From Oceanicola sp. (GTDB lineage: Bacteria > Pseudomonadota > Alphaproteobacteria > Rhodobacterales > Rhodobacteraceae), in the NCBI GenBank assembly GCA_017792405.1, contig CP051231.1:2225246-2289245 (forward strand): a stretch of 64,000 bases of DNA, given 5' to 3'. The first letter of the stretch is position 1. Every line of letters begins with the position of its first letter. Under the pieces are notes generated by a model. The model did not search any database, had not been told where the DNA came from, and saw nothing but the letters and a program-made list of their open reading frames with translations. A program made the translations under genes and the position numbers. Shown piece after piece: positions 53,177 through 61,916 of the stretch.

Positions 53177-53647
53177 TCAGCAATTGGAAGCGAGGTTGAG
53201 CACCCACTTGTCACCCGCCTTGCCGATGCCGAAAAACCTAACATCGCGCAGGAGCATATTCTTGTCATGCGCCCTGGAGCCGCGCCAGCCCTTCATCAAA
53301 GCGCTGACCGAAGGGTAACCACCCGCGATGTTCTCCGCCGTCGTGCCCGAGCATCCGCGCCGCTTCATCCGGCTGCGTGAAGAGCTGCCATCCCGACCCT
53401 TGTGCGAGAAATAGCCCTTGCGCGCCATGTCGTTGGCGTGATCCGCCGCAGCCCTCTCCAACCCCGGCGCGGCGACCAGCGGCGCACGGCCCTTGGAGGC
53501 GCGGTAAGCGTTGAGCACCGCGCCGAACTCTGCGGTTAGATCGCTTGCCACCAGAAGCGGTGCAGGCGCGGCGGCACGAAGTGGCGCGTGAGCGCTGGCA
53601 GTTCCGGCGAGGATCAGTGCTGCAAGCGCGGTCGCGATCGGTTTCAT
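53177..53647 (-). CDS. Secreted CAP-domain protein
   Basis: 156 aa with a Sec signal peptide (residues about 1-19, LAALILAGTASA) and a CAP/SCP-like domain: LNAYRASKGRAPL, ADHANDMARKGYFSHKGRDG with a conserved His, and ENIAGG. Extracytoplasmic role unknown. Its stop lies 9 bp from that of guaD, convergent. Confidence 0.88.
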   Translation of the reverse strand: MKPIATALAALILAGTASAHAPLRAAAPAPLLVASDLTAEFGAVLNAYRASKGRAPLVAAPGLERAAADHANDMARKGYFSHKGRDGSSSRSRMKRRGCSGTTAENIAGGYPSVSALMKGWRGSRAHDKNMLLRDVRFFGIGKAGDKWVLNLASNC

Positions 53648-53710
53648 GGCATGGCCTCCTAGGTTGCGCCCATCTGAGGGCAGGGTCGGCAGGCGGTCAA
53701 CCGCGCAGGC

Positions 53711-55051
53711 TCACTCCGCTCGCATCAGGCGGGCGGTCGCCTTTGAGGCCTGCGCCGCGATGGCACGTGCATCGGCCTGCACCAGTTCGCCGCCCTGCAC
53801 CACCACGCGCCCCTCCACGAAGAGTTCACGCACCCGCGTTGGGCCGGCCAGAAGCAGCGCCGCCCGATCCCAGTTTCCGGCGGACTCGATGGTGCTCATA
53901 TCCCAGATCGCAAGATCGGCGCGAAAGCCCGGGCGGATCTGGCCCAGGTGGCTGCCCCGACCGAGCACCTCCGCTCCGCCGTGCGTGGCGATGCGCAGGG
54001 CTTCGCGGGCGGGCATCGCATCGGCCCCGTCGCGGACCCGCGCCATGAGTAGCGCCATGCGTGCTTCGGCCACCAGATTGCCCGCATCATTCGAGGCCGA
54101 ACCATCCACGCCCAGCCCCACGGGCACGCCTGCGTCCCGCATCGCCCGCACTGGCGCGATGCCGGACCCGAGGCGGCAGTTGGAGCAGGGGCAATGGGCC
54201 ACGCCGGTCTTGGTATGGGCGAAAAGGTCGATCTCGCCCGCATCCAGCTTCACGCAATGGGCATGCCATACATCCTCGCCGACCCAGCCCAGCTCCTCGG
54301 CGTATTGCCCCGGACGGCAGCCAAAATTGGCCTCCGAATAGGCGATGTCTTCCTCGTTCTCGGCCAGATGCGTGTGCAGCCGCACGCCCTTGTCTCGGGC
54401 CAACAGCGCCGCGTCGCGCATCAACTCCCGGCTCACCGAAAACGGAGAACACGGCGCGAGGCCAACCTGCACCATCGCTGCCTCGGAAGGGTCGTGGAAG
54501 GCCTCCACCACCCGCGCGGAGTCGGCCAGGATGGCTGCCTCATCCTCCACCAGCGCGTCGGGCGGCAGCCCGCCCTTGCTCTCGCCTATGCTCATCGCCC
54601 CTCGGGTGGCCAGAAACCGGATGCCAACCTCCGAGGCCCCTTCGATGCTGTCCTCCAGCCGCGCCCCGTTCGGGAAGAGATAAAGATGATCGGAACTCAT
54701 CGAACAGCCGGATAGCGCCAGTTCTGCGCAGGCCAGCTGAGCAGAGAGGCGGATATCCTCCGGCGTCATCCGGCCCCAGATTGGGTAAAGCGTCTGCAGC
54801 CAGCCGAAGAGCAGGGCATCCTGCCCGGCGGGTACGGCACGGGTGAGGCTCTGAAACATGTGGTGATGGGTGTTCACCAAGCCGGGCGTCACAAGGCAGC
54901 CCTCAGCGTTGACCAAGTCTGCATCGCCGGGCGCGAGATTGGGGCCGATCTCACCGATCACGCCGCCGCGCAAACGCACATCCAGCTCACCCTCGGTTCC
55001 GGCATCGTCCATGCAAAGCACATAGCCGCCCCGGATGAGCCGGTGGGTCAT
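53711..55051 (-). CDS. 8-oxoguanine deaminase-like amidohydrolase
   Basis: 446 aa metal-dependent deaminase of the TRZ/ATZ group. Visible motifs are VNTHHHMFQSLTRAVP, THLAENEEDIAYSE, HAHCVKLDAGEID and GLGVDGSASNDAGNL, giving the His/His/His/Asp metal set. The sequence resembles 8-oxoguanine deaminases and hydroxydechloroatrazine hydrolases; which substrate is unclear. The stop of the hisN-like gene overlaps its start by 4 bp. Confidence 0.88.
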   Translation of the reverse strand: MTHRLIRGGYVLCMDDAGTEGELDVRLRGGVIGEIGPNLAPGDADLVNAEGCLVTPGLVNTHHHMFQSLTRAVPAGQDALLFGWLQTLYPIWGRMTPEDIRLSAQLACAELALSGCSMSSDHLYLFPNGARLEDSIEGASEVGIRFLATRGAMSIGESKGGLPPDALVEDEAAILADSARVVEAFHDPSEAAMVQVGLAPCSPFSVSRELMRDAALLARDKGVRLHTHLAENEEDIAYSEANFGCRPGQYAEELGWVGEDVWHAHCVKLDAGEIDLFAHTKTGVAHCPCSNCRLGSGIAPVRAMRDAGVPVGLGVDGSASNDAGNLVAEARMALLMARVRDGADAMPAREALRIATHGGAEVLGRGSHLGQIRPGFRADLAIWDMSTIESAGNWDRAALLLAGPTRVRELFVEGRVVVQGGELVQADARAIAAQASKATARLMRAE

Positions 55052-55863
55052 GCGCCCCGCTCCGCCAGTAGCGCCATTGCCGCGCGGTGCAGTTCGGGCG
55101 TGGCCGCAGCGAGCGCCCTCCCCCCTTCATGCACCGGGCCGCCCTCCCAATCGGTCACGATACCGCCCGCCGCCTCGATCACCGCGATCGGCGCGGCGAT
55201 GTCATAGCTTTGCAGCCCCGCCTCGATGACGAGGTCGATCTGCCCAAGGGCAAGCAGGGCGTAGGCGTAGCAGTCCAATCCATAGCGGGTGAGTTGCACC
55301 TTGCGCGCCACCCTTTGAAACGCCGCCGCCTCCGCCTCGGTGCCAACCTCGGGAAAGGTCGTGAAGAGCGTTGCCTCCGCCAGCGCACGGCCCTCGCGCA
55401 CCCGCAAAGGGGCCTCGCCGTAGGGATGGGCCAACTTCGCAGCGCCCAATCCGCCCTCGAACCGCTCAGCGGTGTAGGGCTGATCGATGATACCGTAGAA
55501 TGGACCGCGCGTATCCTGCAAGGCGATGAGCACGCCCCAGCTTGCCGTGCCGGAGATGAAGGCGCGGGTGCCATCGATCGGATCGAGCACCCAGGTCAGC
55601 CCGCTCTCGCCGGCCTGCCGCCCGAACTCTTCCCCCAGAACGGCATCTTGCGGGCGCAACTCGGCCAGAACAGCGCGCATCGCCTCTTCTGCCGCCCGGT
55701 CAGCCAGTGTGACCGGGTCAAACCCGCCTTGGCCGTCCTTGTTATCTGCCGTCAGCGGCTTGCGGAAATACGGCAGGATCGCCGCCCGCGCAGCCTCCGC
55801 CATCGCGGCGCCGCAGGCCCGGAGTGCCGCTGCGTCGTCTGCTGTCAGGTCTTCTCGTCTCAT
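55048..55863 (-). CDS. Inositol monophosphatase family, HisN-like histidinol phosphatase
   Basis: 271 aa Mg2+-dependent phosphatase. VLGEEFG carries the paired Glu ligands, LDPIDGTRAFISGTASWG the DPxDGT core, and SYDIAAPIAVIEAAGG the C-terminal Asp motif. The KDGQGGFDPVTLADRAAE segment fits histidinol-phosphatases of Actinobacteria and Alphaproteobacteria. HisN would complement the monofunctional HisB here; the assignment to histidinol phosphate is likely but not certain. Confidence 0.85.
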   Translation of the reverse strand: MRREDLTADDAAALRACGAAMAEAARAAILPYFRKPLTADNKDGQGGFDPVTLADRAAEEAMRAVLAELRPQDAVLGEEFGRQAGESGLTWVLDPIDGTRAFISGTASWGVLIALQDTRGPFYGIIDQPYTAERFEGGLGAAKLAHPYGEAPLRVREGRALAEATLFTTFPEVGTEAEAAAFQRVARKVQLTRYGLDCYAYALLALGQIDLVIEAGLQSYDIAAPIAVIEAAGGIVTDWEGGPVHEGGRALAAATPELHRAAMALLAERGA

Positions 55864-55904
55864 AAGGCACCCCCTGCCTGAGCCTTAGCGCAGGTGCCCG
55901 AACG

Positions 55905-55930
55905 AGAAAAGCGCCCCAAAGCGGGGCGCT
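55905..55930 (-). terminator. Rho-independent terminator of the XRE gene
   Basis: On the minus strand GCGCCCC/GGGGCGC (55923-55929 with 55911-55917) forms a 7-bp stem with a short loop, followed by a T run into 55906. It lies about 35 bp after the XRE gene stop. Confidence 0.85.
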
Positions 55931-55965
55931 CTCCTGAAAAACACGATTGTACGATTACAAGCGGG

Positions 55966-56352
55966 TCAGTTCACGTCGCTCAGCACGCGGGCCAGATCGA
56001 ACAACCGGCGGCGCTGGCTCTCGGGGATCGCGTAGTAGCTGCGCACCAGTTCAAGTGCTTCACGGTCACCGAGGATGTCTCCCGGCACGCTCTCGCCCTC
56101 GCTCACCTCGGTCTTGGCGACCTGGGGCAGGTCTTCGCTCAGACCCTCGAAGAAGAAGGAGATCGGCACGTCCAGCGCATGGGAAATGTCCCAAAGACGC
56201 GATGCGCTGACGCGGTTCATGCCGGTCTCGTACTTCTGGATCTGCTGAAATTTGATCCCGACCTTCTCGGCCAGTTGTTGCTGCGTCATGCCGACCATCC
56301 ACCGACGGTGCCGAACGCGCTTGCCAACATGTATGTCGACCGGATGTTTCAT
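55966..56352 (-). CDS. XRE-family transcriptional regulator
   Basis: 128 aa with a Cro/CI helix-turn-helix in residues about 14-67 (GMTQQQLAEKVGIKFQQIQK is the recognition region) and a C-terminal helical part (RRRLFDLARVLSDVN). The ATG at 56352 is chosen because AAGGAG lies seven bases upstream; an earlier in-frame ATG adds only 10 residues. The family is widespread in Rhodobacterales but its targets are not known to me. Confidence 0.88.
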   Translation of the reverse strand: MKHPVDIHVGKRVRHRRWMVGMTQQQLAEKVGIKFQQIQKYETGMNRVSASRLWDISHALDVPISFFFEGLSEDLPQVAKTEVSEGESVPGDILGDREALELVRSYYAIPESQRRRLFDLARVLSDVN

Positions 56353-56585
56353 TAAAGTCTCCTTAAGGCTCTTCTTTCTCACCTATGTAGCAACTTCCGT
56401 GCCAAACGGCTCAGGAGGTGGGGTATTCTCTACTTCAGTTCGTAAAAAAATTTGATCGAATGCAAATTCAGGGGGTTAACTAACGACTCCCTGCGGAAAA
56501 CCATGCCACAGTCATCGCTCCACGGCAAGTTTAAGGCGGAAATGAGATACAATTATGGGTTGCATTTGAGGGCCGTGATCCACCA

Positions 56586-56603
56586 TTGCAAATTGCAATT
56601 GCA
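56586..56603. promoter_or_regulatory. TTGCA repeat cluster upstream of the quinone reductase
   Basis: Three TTGCA words at 56586, 56593 and 56599 in an A+T-rich stretch, with another TTGCATTTG near 56560. They sit in the divergent XRE/quinone reductase intergenic region (56353-56678), about 80 bp before the reductase start, and could be an operator. The rest of that region shows no gene. Confidence 0.45.
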
Positions 56604-56678
56604 TAATGCGAACCATCCACAGGATTGCGCAACTTCGGCGCACGCCCTAGTTCAGGTGTGCAAACGGAGGGAGAATTC

Positions 56679-57644
56679 ATGAAGGCCTACCGCGTCACCG
56701 CAACGGGGGATCGACCCGCACTCACCGATATCCCGTCGCCTGAACCGGCACCGGGCGAGGTGGCCGTTCAGATCGCGGCCTGCGGGCTCAACTTCGCCGA
56801 TCTGCTGATGGTCGAAGGCACCTATCAGGATACCCCCCCTGCCCCCTTTACCCTCGGGATCGAGTTGGCTGGCACCGTGACCGCTCTGGGCGAGGGAGTC
56901 GAAGAGCTGGCTGTCGGCGACCGCATCGGCGTTTTCGGCGGCCGGGGCGGACTTGCGGAAGAGGGCTGCTTTCCGGCCCAGCGTTGTCTGAAGCTCCCGG
57001 ACGCTATGCCCTTTCATATCGCGGCGGCCTTCCTGGTGGCCTATGGCACCTCTCACCTGTCGCTCGTGCATCGCGCACGGCTGGCAAAAGGGGAGCGCCT
57101 TGTTGTCACCGGCGCGGCAGGCGGCGTGGGGCTGACCGCGGTAGAACTCGGGGCAAAGCTTGGCGCGGAGGTCGTGGCCATTGCGCGGGGCGCCGACAAG
57201 CTGGAGGTGGCCGCGAAGGCCGGCGCGACACACCTGATCGACGCGCAGAGTGAAGATATCCGCGGCCAATTAAACGCCCTCGGCGGCCTCGATGTGCTCT
57301 ATGACACCGTGGGCGATCCGCTATTCACCGAGTGCTTCCGCGCCGCCCGCCCTGAAGCGCGACTCTTGGCCATCGGCTTCGCGGGCGGCAAGGTGCCGCA
57401 GATCAAGGCCAACCACCTGCTGGTGAAGAACCTCACGGTGATGGGGCTGTATTGGGGCGGCTACATGGGCTTTGCACCCGAGGTGCTCACCGGCTCTCTT
57501 GGCGAACTCATGAAGCTCTGGGAAACCGGCGGCTTGGACCCGCATGTCTCCCATCGCCTGCCACTAGACCAGATCGATGACGCGATGGACCTGATCAGGA
57601 CGCGGCGCTCGACCGGTAAGGTTGTTGTTGAACCACAGCGCTAA
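56679..57644 (+). CDS. NADPH:quinone oxidoreductase family protein
   Basis: 321 aa zinc-free medium-chain dehydrogenase. It has ACGLNFADLLMVEGTYQDTP near the start, the NADPH loop VTGAAGGVGLTAVELGAKLG at about 140, and a C-terminal HRLPLDQIDDAMDLIRTRRS. The ATG has GGAGGGAG upstream. Substrate unknown; family members reduce quinones or enoyl substrates. Its 3' end overlaps the convergent LysR gene by 50 bp. Confidence 0.9.
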   Translation: MKAYRVTATGDRPALTDIPSPEPAPGEVAVQIAACGLNFADLLMVEGTYQDTPPAPFTLGIELAGTVTALGEGVEELAVGDRIGVFGGRGGLAEEGCFPAQRCLKLPDAMPFHIAAAFLVAYGTSHLSLVHRARLAKGERLVVTGAAGGVGLTAVELGAKLGAEVVAIARGADKLEVAAKAGATHLIDAQSEDIRGQLNALGGLDVLYDTVGDPLFTECFRAARPEARLLAIGFAGGKVPQIKANHLLVKNLTVMGLYWGGYMGFAPEVLTGSLGELMKLWETGGLDPHVSHRLPLDQIDDAMDLIRTRRSTGKVVVEPQR

Positions 57645-58560
57645 GGGCCTCTCCGATCACGCCGCTATCCCCAACGGGCACCGACCCCATGCCGGTGCTC
57701 GGCAAACGCCCCGCGTAGGAGCGCCGTAACAGCTCAGCCAGCGCCTCTTGCGCCGGGTTCTTGAGGTTCGACGCGCCGTAGAGGTTGATCCGGAACGAGC
57801 GCAACTCGGGCAGCGCACCGCCGTGGCAGATCGGCTCCGTGGTGGGCGGGTGCATCCCCTCCAGCATCGCATGCACGGCGAGATCGGCATTCACCGTTGC
57901 CTCCACCGTGCGCGATGAGTTGGAGCTGACCTGCATCGTCCAAGGCAGGCCCGCCTCGTCGAGCGCACGCTGCACAATGGGCTTGAAGAAGCACTTCTCC
58001 TCGAAGGCCAGCGGCAGCGGACGCCGCCGCCATGCACAACCACCGGGCGCGCCCACCCAGACCAGCGGCACCTCGCGCAGGGTTTCGCCGCCCTCATCCA
58101 TGCCGTCCTCGGTGGTCACGATCATGTCGCACTCGCCCTTCGCGAAATCCTCTTTGAGGCTGCGAGTGAAAGACGAAACCAGATGCACCCGCACGCGCGG
58201 GAATTCGGCGGCGAAGCGCTGGAGCATCCGGGGGATGTAGCCCAGAACGATGTCATGGGGCACGCCAAGCACGATCTGGCCTTCGAACTCCTCAGCCGTC
58301 AGCCGCGTGATCGCCTCATCATTCAGGGTCAGCATCCGCCGGGCATAGCTGAGCAGTTGCTCGCCGGCCGGGGTGAGTGCGATCTGCCGCTGTGAGCGAT
58401 CCAGCAGTTTCTGGTCCAGCGACTCCTCCAACCGCTTCAACTGCATCGAGACAGCCGATTGCGTGATGTTGAGTTGTCCTGCCGCGCGGGTGACGCCGGC
58501 ACAATCGGCGACTGTCACGAAGCTGCGAAGGGCGGTCAGGTCTAGATTGCGTGGCATCAT
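57595..58560 (-). CDS. LysR-family transcriptional regulator
   Basis: 321 aa. The N-terminal winged helix shows LRSFVTVADCAGVTRAAGQL and NITQSAVSMQLKRLEESLDQ, the LysR signature; the rest is a periplasmic-binding-like sensor domain. Start at the first of two adjacent ATG codons with GGAG at suitable spacing. Whether it controls the convergent quinone reductase is not shown. Confidence 0.92.
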   Translation of the reverse strand: MMPRNLDLTALRSFVTVADCAGVTRAAGQLNITQSAVSMQLKRLEESLDQKLLDRSQRQIALTPAGEQLLSYARRMLTLNDEAITRLTAEEFEGQIVLGVPHDIVLGYIPRMLQRFAAEFPRVRVHLVSSFTRSLKEDFAKGECDMIVTTEDGMDEGGETLREVPLVWVGAPGGCAWRRRPLPLAFEEKCFFKPIVQRALDEAGLPWTMQVSSNSSRTVEATVNADLAVHAMLEGMHPPTTEPICHGGALPELRSFRINLYGASNLKNPAQEALAELLRRSYAGRLPSTGMGSVPVGDSGVIGEALSAVVQQQPYRSSAAS

Positions 58561-58680
58561 CAAGCTCCGTGATGGCTGGCGTCACAAACATTCGTTTTCA
58601 ATATGCCATGTCATCCGCCATATATCAATCATCCTGATCAAACAGATCGCAACGTTCACAGATAGCAAAGGATCGGACCG

Positions 58681-58914
58681 ATGAGCTTCCCCGCCTCCAC
58701 CCTCTCCTCCGGCGCCCTGTCCGGACACCACCCCGCCGCCATCCGCGGCAGCCTGATGACCCGCGCCCTGAACCTTCTCGCCCTGCGCCGCCAACGCCGC
58801 GCACTGGCCCGGCTTGATGCCGATTTGCTGAAGGATATCGGCATCACATCCGACGAAGCCCGCACCGAAGCGGCGCGTCGTCTGTGGGACGTTCCCCCGG
58901 GCTGGCGGTCCTGA
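58681..58914 (+). CDS. DUF1127 small protein
   Basis: 77 aa with a DUF1127 core in the second half (ALRRQRRALARLDADLLKDI, then GITSDEARTEAARRLWD). It has no sRNA array behind it; a hairpin terminator follows. Short DUF1127 proteins in this group are often stress-regulated. The start is the ATG right after CGGACCG, with weak ribosome site. Confidence 0.8.
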   Translation: MSFPASTLSSGALSGHHPAAIRGSLMTRALNLLALRRQRRALARLDADLLKDIGITSDEARTEAARRLWDVPPGWRS

Positions 58915-58928
58915 TCCCGCCAACCCAT

Positions 58929-58961
58929 GAGAGCGGCGCTTCCCCCGAGTGCGCCGCTCTC
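58929..58961 (+). terminator. Terminator after the second DUF1127 gene
   Basis: GAGAGCGGCGC (58929-58939) pairs perfectly with GCGCCGCTCTC (58951-58961), an 11-bp stem followed by GAAATCTTT. The T run is short, so efficiency is uncertain. Confidence 0.7.
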
Positions 58962-59095
58962 GAAATCTTTGGATCGAAACAGCATGTTTCCCCGCCAGAA
59001 CCACTTGAAATCAAGGCCGACTGTGCCGATATTTGACACCAAGCAGTGCGTCCGCCGGGCGTGCTGACCCAAACTTTGTGCAAATGGAGGCATGA

Positions 59096-59818
59096 ATGGC
59101 AGAGACTGGACCGATCCGCACGATGGGCGCAGGCGTCCGTACGGCGCAGATCGACGAGGGCCTCCGGGCCCATATGAGCAAGGTTTATGGCACGATGTCC
59201 GTGGGCCTGCTGCTCACCGCGGCCGTGGCATGGGCCATCGGCACCAACGACGCGCTGGTGATGCAGATCTTCGCCACGCCGCTCCGCTGGGTCGTCATGT
59301 TCGCCCCGCTGATCCTGATCTTCGCCTTCGGCGCCATGGTCAACCGCATGTCGGCCGCCGCGGCACAGCTCTTCTTCTACGGCTTCTCGGCCGTGATGGG
59401 CCTGTCGATCTCGTGGATCTTCGCCGCGTACACCGATTTCTCGATCGCCCAGACCTTCCTTGTCACCGCGATCGCCTTCGCCGGCCTGTCCCTCTGGGGC
59501 TACACAACCAAGAAGGACATCTCGGGCTGGGGCAGCTTTCTAATCATGGGTGTCATCGGCATCTTGGTGGCTTCGATCATCAACATCTGGCTGCAAAGCC
59601 CGGGCATGATGTTCGCCATTTCGATCCTCGGCGTTCTGATCTTCGCGGGCCTCACCGCCTACGACACCCAGAACATCAAGAACACCTACATCGCCCACGC
59701 GGCGCATGGGGACCAGGAATGGCTCGGCAAGGCCGCCGTGATGGGCGCGCTGAGCCTCTACCTGGACTTCATCAACATGTTCATGTTCCTGCTCTCGCTG
59801 ATGGGCGGGCGTGAATAA
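59096..59818 (+). CDS. BAX inhibitor-1/YccA-family membrane protein
   Basis: 240 aa with seven hydrophobic segments, beginning after a polar N-terminus (RAHMSKVYGTMSVGLLLTAA). The C-terminal part shows GLTAYDTQNIKNTY and ALSLYLDFINMFMFLL, both typical of the family. In bacteria members interact with FtsH or act as Ca2+ leak channels. A strong terminator follows 30 bp after the stop. Confidence 0.92.
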   Translation: MAETGPIRTMGAGVRTAQIDEGLRAHMSKVYGTMSVGLLLTAAVAWAIGTNDALVMQIFATPLRWVVMFAPLILIFAFGAMVNRMSAAAAQLFFYGFSAVMGLSISWIFAAYTDFSIAQTFLVTAIAFAGLSLWGYTTKKDISGWGSFLIMGVIGILVASIINIWLQSPGMMFAISILGVLIFAGLTAYDTQNIKNTYIAHAAHGDQEWLGKAAVMGALSLYLDFINMFMFLLSLMGGRE

Positions 59819-59847
59819 GCCGCAAGGCTGACGGACCAACAGTCAAA

Positions 59848-59874
59848 GGGCCGCCCATCGGGGCGGCCCTTTTT
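59848..59874 (+). terminator. Rho-independent terminator after the BAX inhibitor gene
   Basis: GGGCCGCCC (59848-59856) pairs perfectly with GGGCGGCCC (59861-59869), a 9-bp stem with a 4-nt loop, followed by TTTTT. Confidence 0.92.
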
Positions 59875-59885
59875 CATTGGCAGGC

Positions 59886-60479
59886 TCAGGCTGCGCCGGG
59901 GGCAGCAGCTGGGCGCGGAGCGGAGCGGACCTGCCCCGGCAAGGCCTGCCGCCGCAATTCGCCCGTTTCAACCACAGCCAAGAATGCCGCTACTTCCTGC
60001 CTTGATGCCAAACGGACGACCCCAAGATGCTCGGGCGGCTCCGCCACAAGCGCGGCGATCCGGGCGCGGGAAGCCTTGCGCGTGCGCCATATCCAGATGA
60101 AGAAATCCAGCGCGCCCTTGTCCAGCCGCTCCACGCAGCCTTCGGGCAGGTCCGGACGTGTCTTCCCGAGGTACCGCAGTTGCCGCCGGATCACCCGGTA
60201 GAGCCGCAACCCGACCGGGAAATCCAGCCAGATCATCAGGTCGGCCCGCGCCATCCGCTGCTCATAGGTCCGCGAGTGGCCGCCTTCGAAAATCCAGCGC
60301 GGCTTGCGGTGAACCTCATGGGTCATCCAGTCCTTCACCTCCGCCTCGCGCGGCACCCAGCCCGGTGCGTAGTGGATGTGGTCCATGTGGAACACGGGCA
60401 AACCGGTGACCGCCCCCAGCGCCCGCGCCAGGGTGGATTTGCCCGAACCGGGCCCTCCTACGATCATCACCCGTTCCAT
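59886..60479 (-). CDS. P-loop kinase, FlaR/adenylate kinase-like
   Basis: About 197 aa nucleotide-binding protein with Walker A IVGGPGSGKSTLARALG near the N-terminus, HMDHIHYAPGW, WIFEGGHSRTYEQRMARAD and RQLRYLGKTRPDL. These match proteins annotated as FlaR-type topology modulation or adenylate-kinase-like, whose real function is unclear. The ATG at 60479 gives MERVMIVGGPG; an ATG 12 bp further in is equally possible. Confidence 0.78.
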   Translation of the reverse strand: MERVMIVGGPGSGKSTLARALGAVTGLPVFHMDHIHYAPGWVPREAEVKDWMTHEVHRKPRWIFEGGHSRTYEQRMARADLMIWLDFPVGLRLYRVIRRQLRYLGKTRPDLPEGCVERLDKGALDFFIWIWRTRKASRARIAALVAEPPEHLGVVRLASRQEVAAFLAVVETGELRRQALPGQVRSAPRPAAAPGAA

Positions 60480-60527
60480 TCCTGCAATTCTGCGCCGCGG
60501 CGCGACACTTCGCAAGTGCGGCACAGA

Positions 60528-61079
60528 TCACAAATCGCTACACATCTGCACCGCCGGAAACTCAAGTCCGGGCGCAAGGGTCACGGTGATCTCCGCCTGA
60601 GTGACAAAGCCCACCGCGGCGTAGAACGGCTCGGCGGTGACGGTCGAGTAGCACATCATGCGCCGAACTCCGGCGAGCTGCGCCTCGAAGAGCGCGTGCT
60701 CGAGCAGCGCCCGCCCCACCCCGTGCCGGGTGGCATGAGGCGCGGTGGCGACATGTCGGATGTGCCCCACCTCGCGTGGCCCCGTCGCACCGCCACCGGG
60801 GGCGTGATACGTCCAGCCGCCTGCCCCCAAAAGCCCGTCTCCAGTGTCGGCCAGGTAGTAGGTTCCGCAGGACAGCAGCGAAGAGCGTGGACGGGTGATG
60901 TAGGGGAGCGCCTGCGCCAATGCCTCGGCGGGGTAATCCGGTGCGAGCAGGGTCGCGTAGGAGGTGGCCAGCAGCTTGCCCACCTGGGCCACATCGCCCA
61001 TGCGGGCGGGGCGGATGGTGAAGGGCGGCAGAGCGGGGCGAGGGATGTGCCCGGGCGTGTCTCTGATGTGGGTCTGCAT
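60528..61079 (-). CDS. GNAT-family N-acetyltransferase
   Basis: 183 aa GCN5-like acetyltransferase. The acetyl-CoA site is seen in HIRHVATAPHATRHGVGRAL (V/A-T-P-x-x-R-x-x-G-x-G/A pattern), followed by CYSTVTAEPFYAAVGF. Start ATG follows GGAGGCCATGCC. Substrate unknown. Confidence 0.85.
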   Translation of the reverse strand: MQTHIRDTPGHIPRPALPPFTIRPARMGDVAQVGKLLATSYATLLAPDYPAEALAQALPYITRPRSSLLSCGTYYLADTGDGLLGAGGWTYHAPGGGATGPREVGHIRHVATAPHATRHGVGRALLEHALFEAQLAGVRRMMCYSTVTAEPFYAAVGFVTQAEITVTLAPGLEFPAVQMCSDL

Positions 61080-61142
61080 GGCATGGCCTCCTTGGGACCT
61101 GTTGGGGAGGAGGCTCGCGGGGTGCTGGCTGTATTGAAAAGA

Positions 61143-61177
61143 AAAACCGCGCGAGCCTTGGGGCGTCGCGCGGTTTT
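61143..61177 (-). terminator. Terminator between rpmG and the GNAT gene
   Basis: AAAACCGCGCGA (61143-61154) and TCGCGCGGTTTT (61166-61177) form a perfect 12-bp stem with flanking A and T runs. It ends rpmG on the minus strand and is potentially bidirectional. Confidence 0.9.
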
Positions 61178-61202
61178 CTGAGCTTTCCGTGGGGAGAAGG
61201 GC

Positions 61203-61370
61203 TTACTTGATCTTGCCTTCCTTGTACTCCACGTGCTTCCGCGCGACCGGGTCGTATTTGCGTACGACCATCTTCTCGGTCATGGTGCGAGCGTTCTTCT
61301 TGGTCACATAGAAGTGGCCAGTGTCGGCAGTGGAGTTCAGCCGGATCTTGATGGTGGTCGGTTTGGCCAT
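61203..61370 (-). CDS. rpmG: 50S ribosomal protein L33
   Basis: 55 aa basic ribosomal protein: [20 protein letters not shown], then [14 protein letters not shown] and [17 protein letters not shown]. The Cys-free form, as in many Alphaproteobacteria. Start ATG at 61370. Downstream is a strong terminator, upstream the RNase P RNA. Confidence 0.97.
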   Translation of the reverse strand: MAKPTTIKIRLNSTADTGHFYVTKKNARTMTEKMVVRKYDPVARKHVEYKEGKIK

Positions 61371-61493
61371 CTGTCTTGTCCTCTTGCGGGGGGAGCACGC
61401 ACGGGGGCGCTCCGCATGTGTAGCTTGGAGCCCGCCTTTTACCCGCGCCAATCCCTGAGTCAACCGCCCCTGAGCGGGATCGGCAAAAATAAT

Positions 61494-61850
61494 CGCGCGG
61501 ATGGCCTGTAAGCCGGATTCTGTCCGCCCATTCGGGCGGGGTGGCCATTCATCTCGGGCGCGCGTTGCCGCGCCCCCTCTAGCTGCCAACCCGAGCCCCA
61601 AGGCCGAAGCGGCCCATGTGAGGCTCCTATTTGGCATTGCTCCCGGTGGGGCTTGCCTTGCCGGTGCCGTTGCCGGCCCCGCGGTGGGCTCTTACCCCAC
61701 CGTTTCACCCTTACTTGGCTGGGCCAAGCGGTCTGTTCTCTGTGGCGCTATCCGTCGGGTTGCCCCGCCCGGGCGTTACCCGGCACCGTTGCTTCGTGGA
61801 GTCCGGACTTTCCTCGGGGTTGCCCCCGCAGCCACCCGGCCATCCGCGCG
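61494..61850 (-). ncRNA. rnpB: RNase P RNA (M1 RNA)
   Basis: About 357 nt on the minus strand. The conserved 5' region GAGGAAAGTCCGGAC lies at 61815-61801, the GGCAACCCC element just before it, and the 3' end has GAATCCGGCTTACAGGCC pairing back. The terminal helix is formed by CGCGCGGATGG at the 5' end with CCATCCGCGCG at the 3' end (61850-61838 and 61506-61494). It is the ribozyme for tRNA 5' maturation, bacterial A type. A T-rich stretch follows the 3' end. Confidence 0.96.
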
Positions 61851-61916
61851 AAGGCCCGGATAGGCGAGTTGGGGTTGCCGGTCAAGCGCAGGCCGGAGCC
61901 CGCCCCGACTCGCCAC

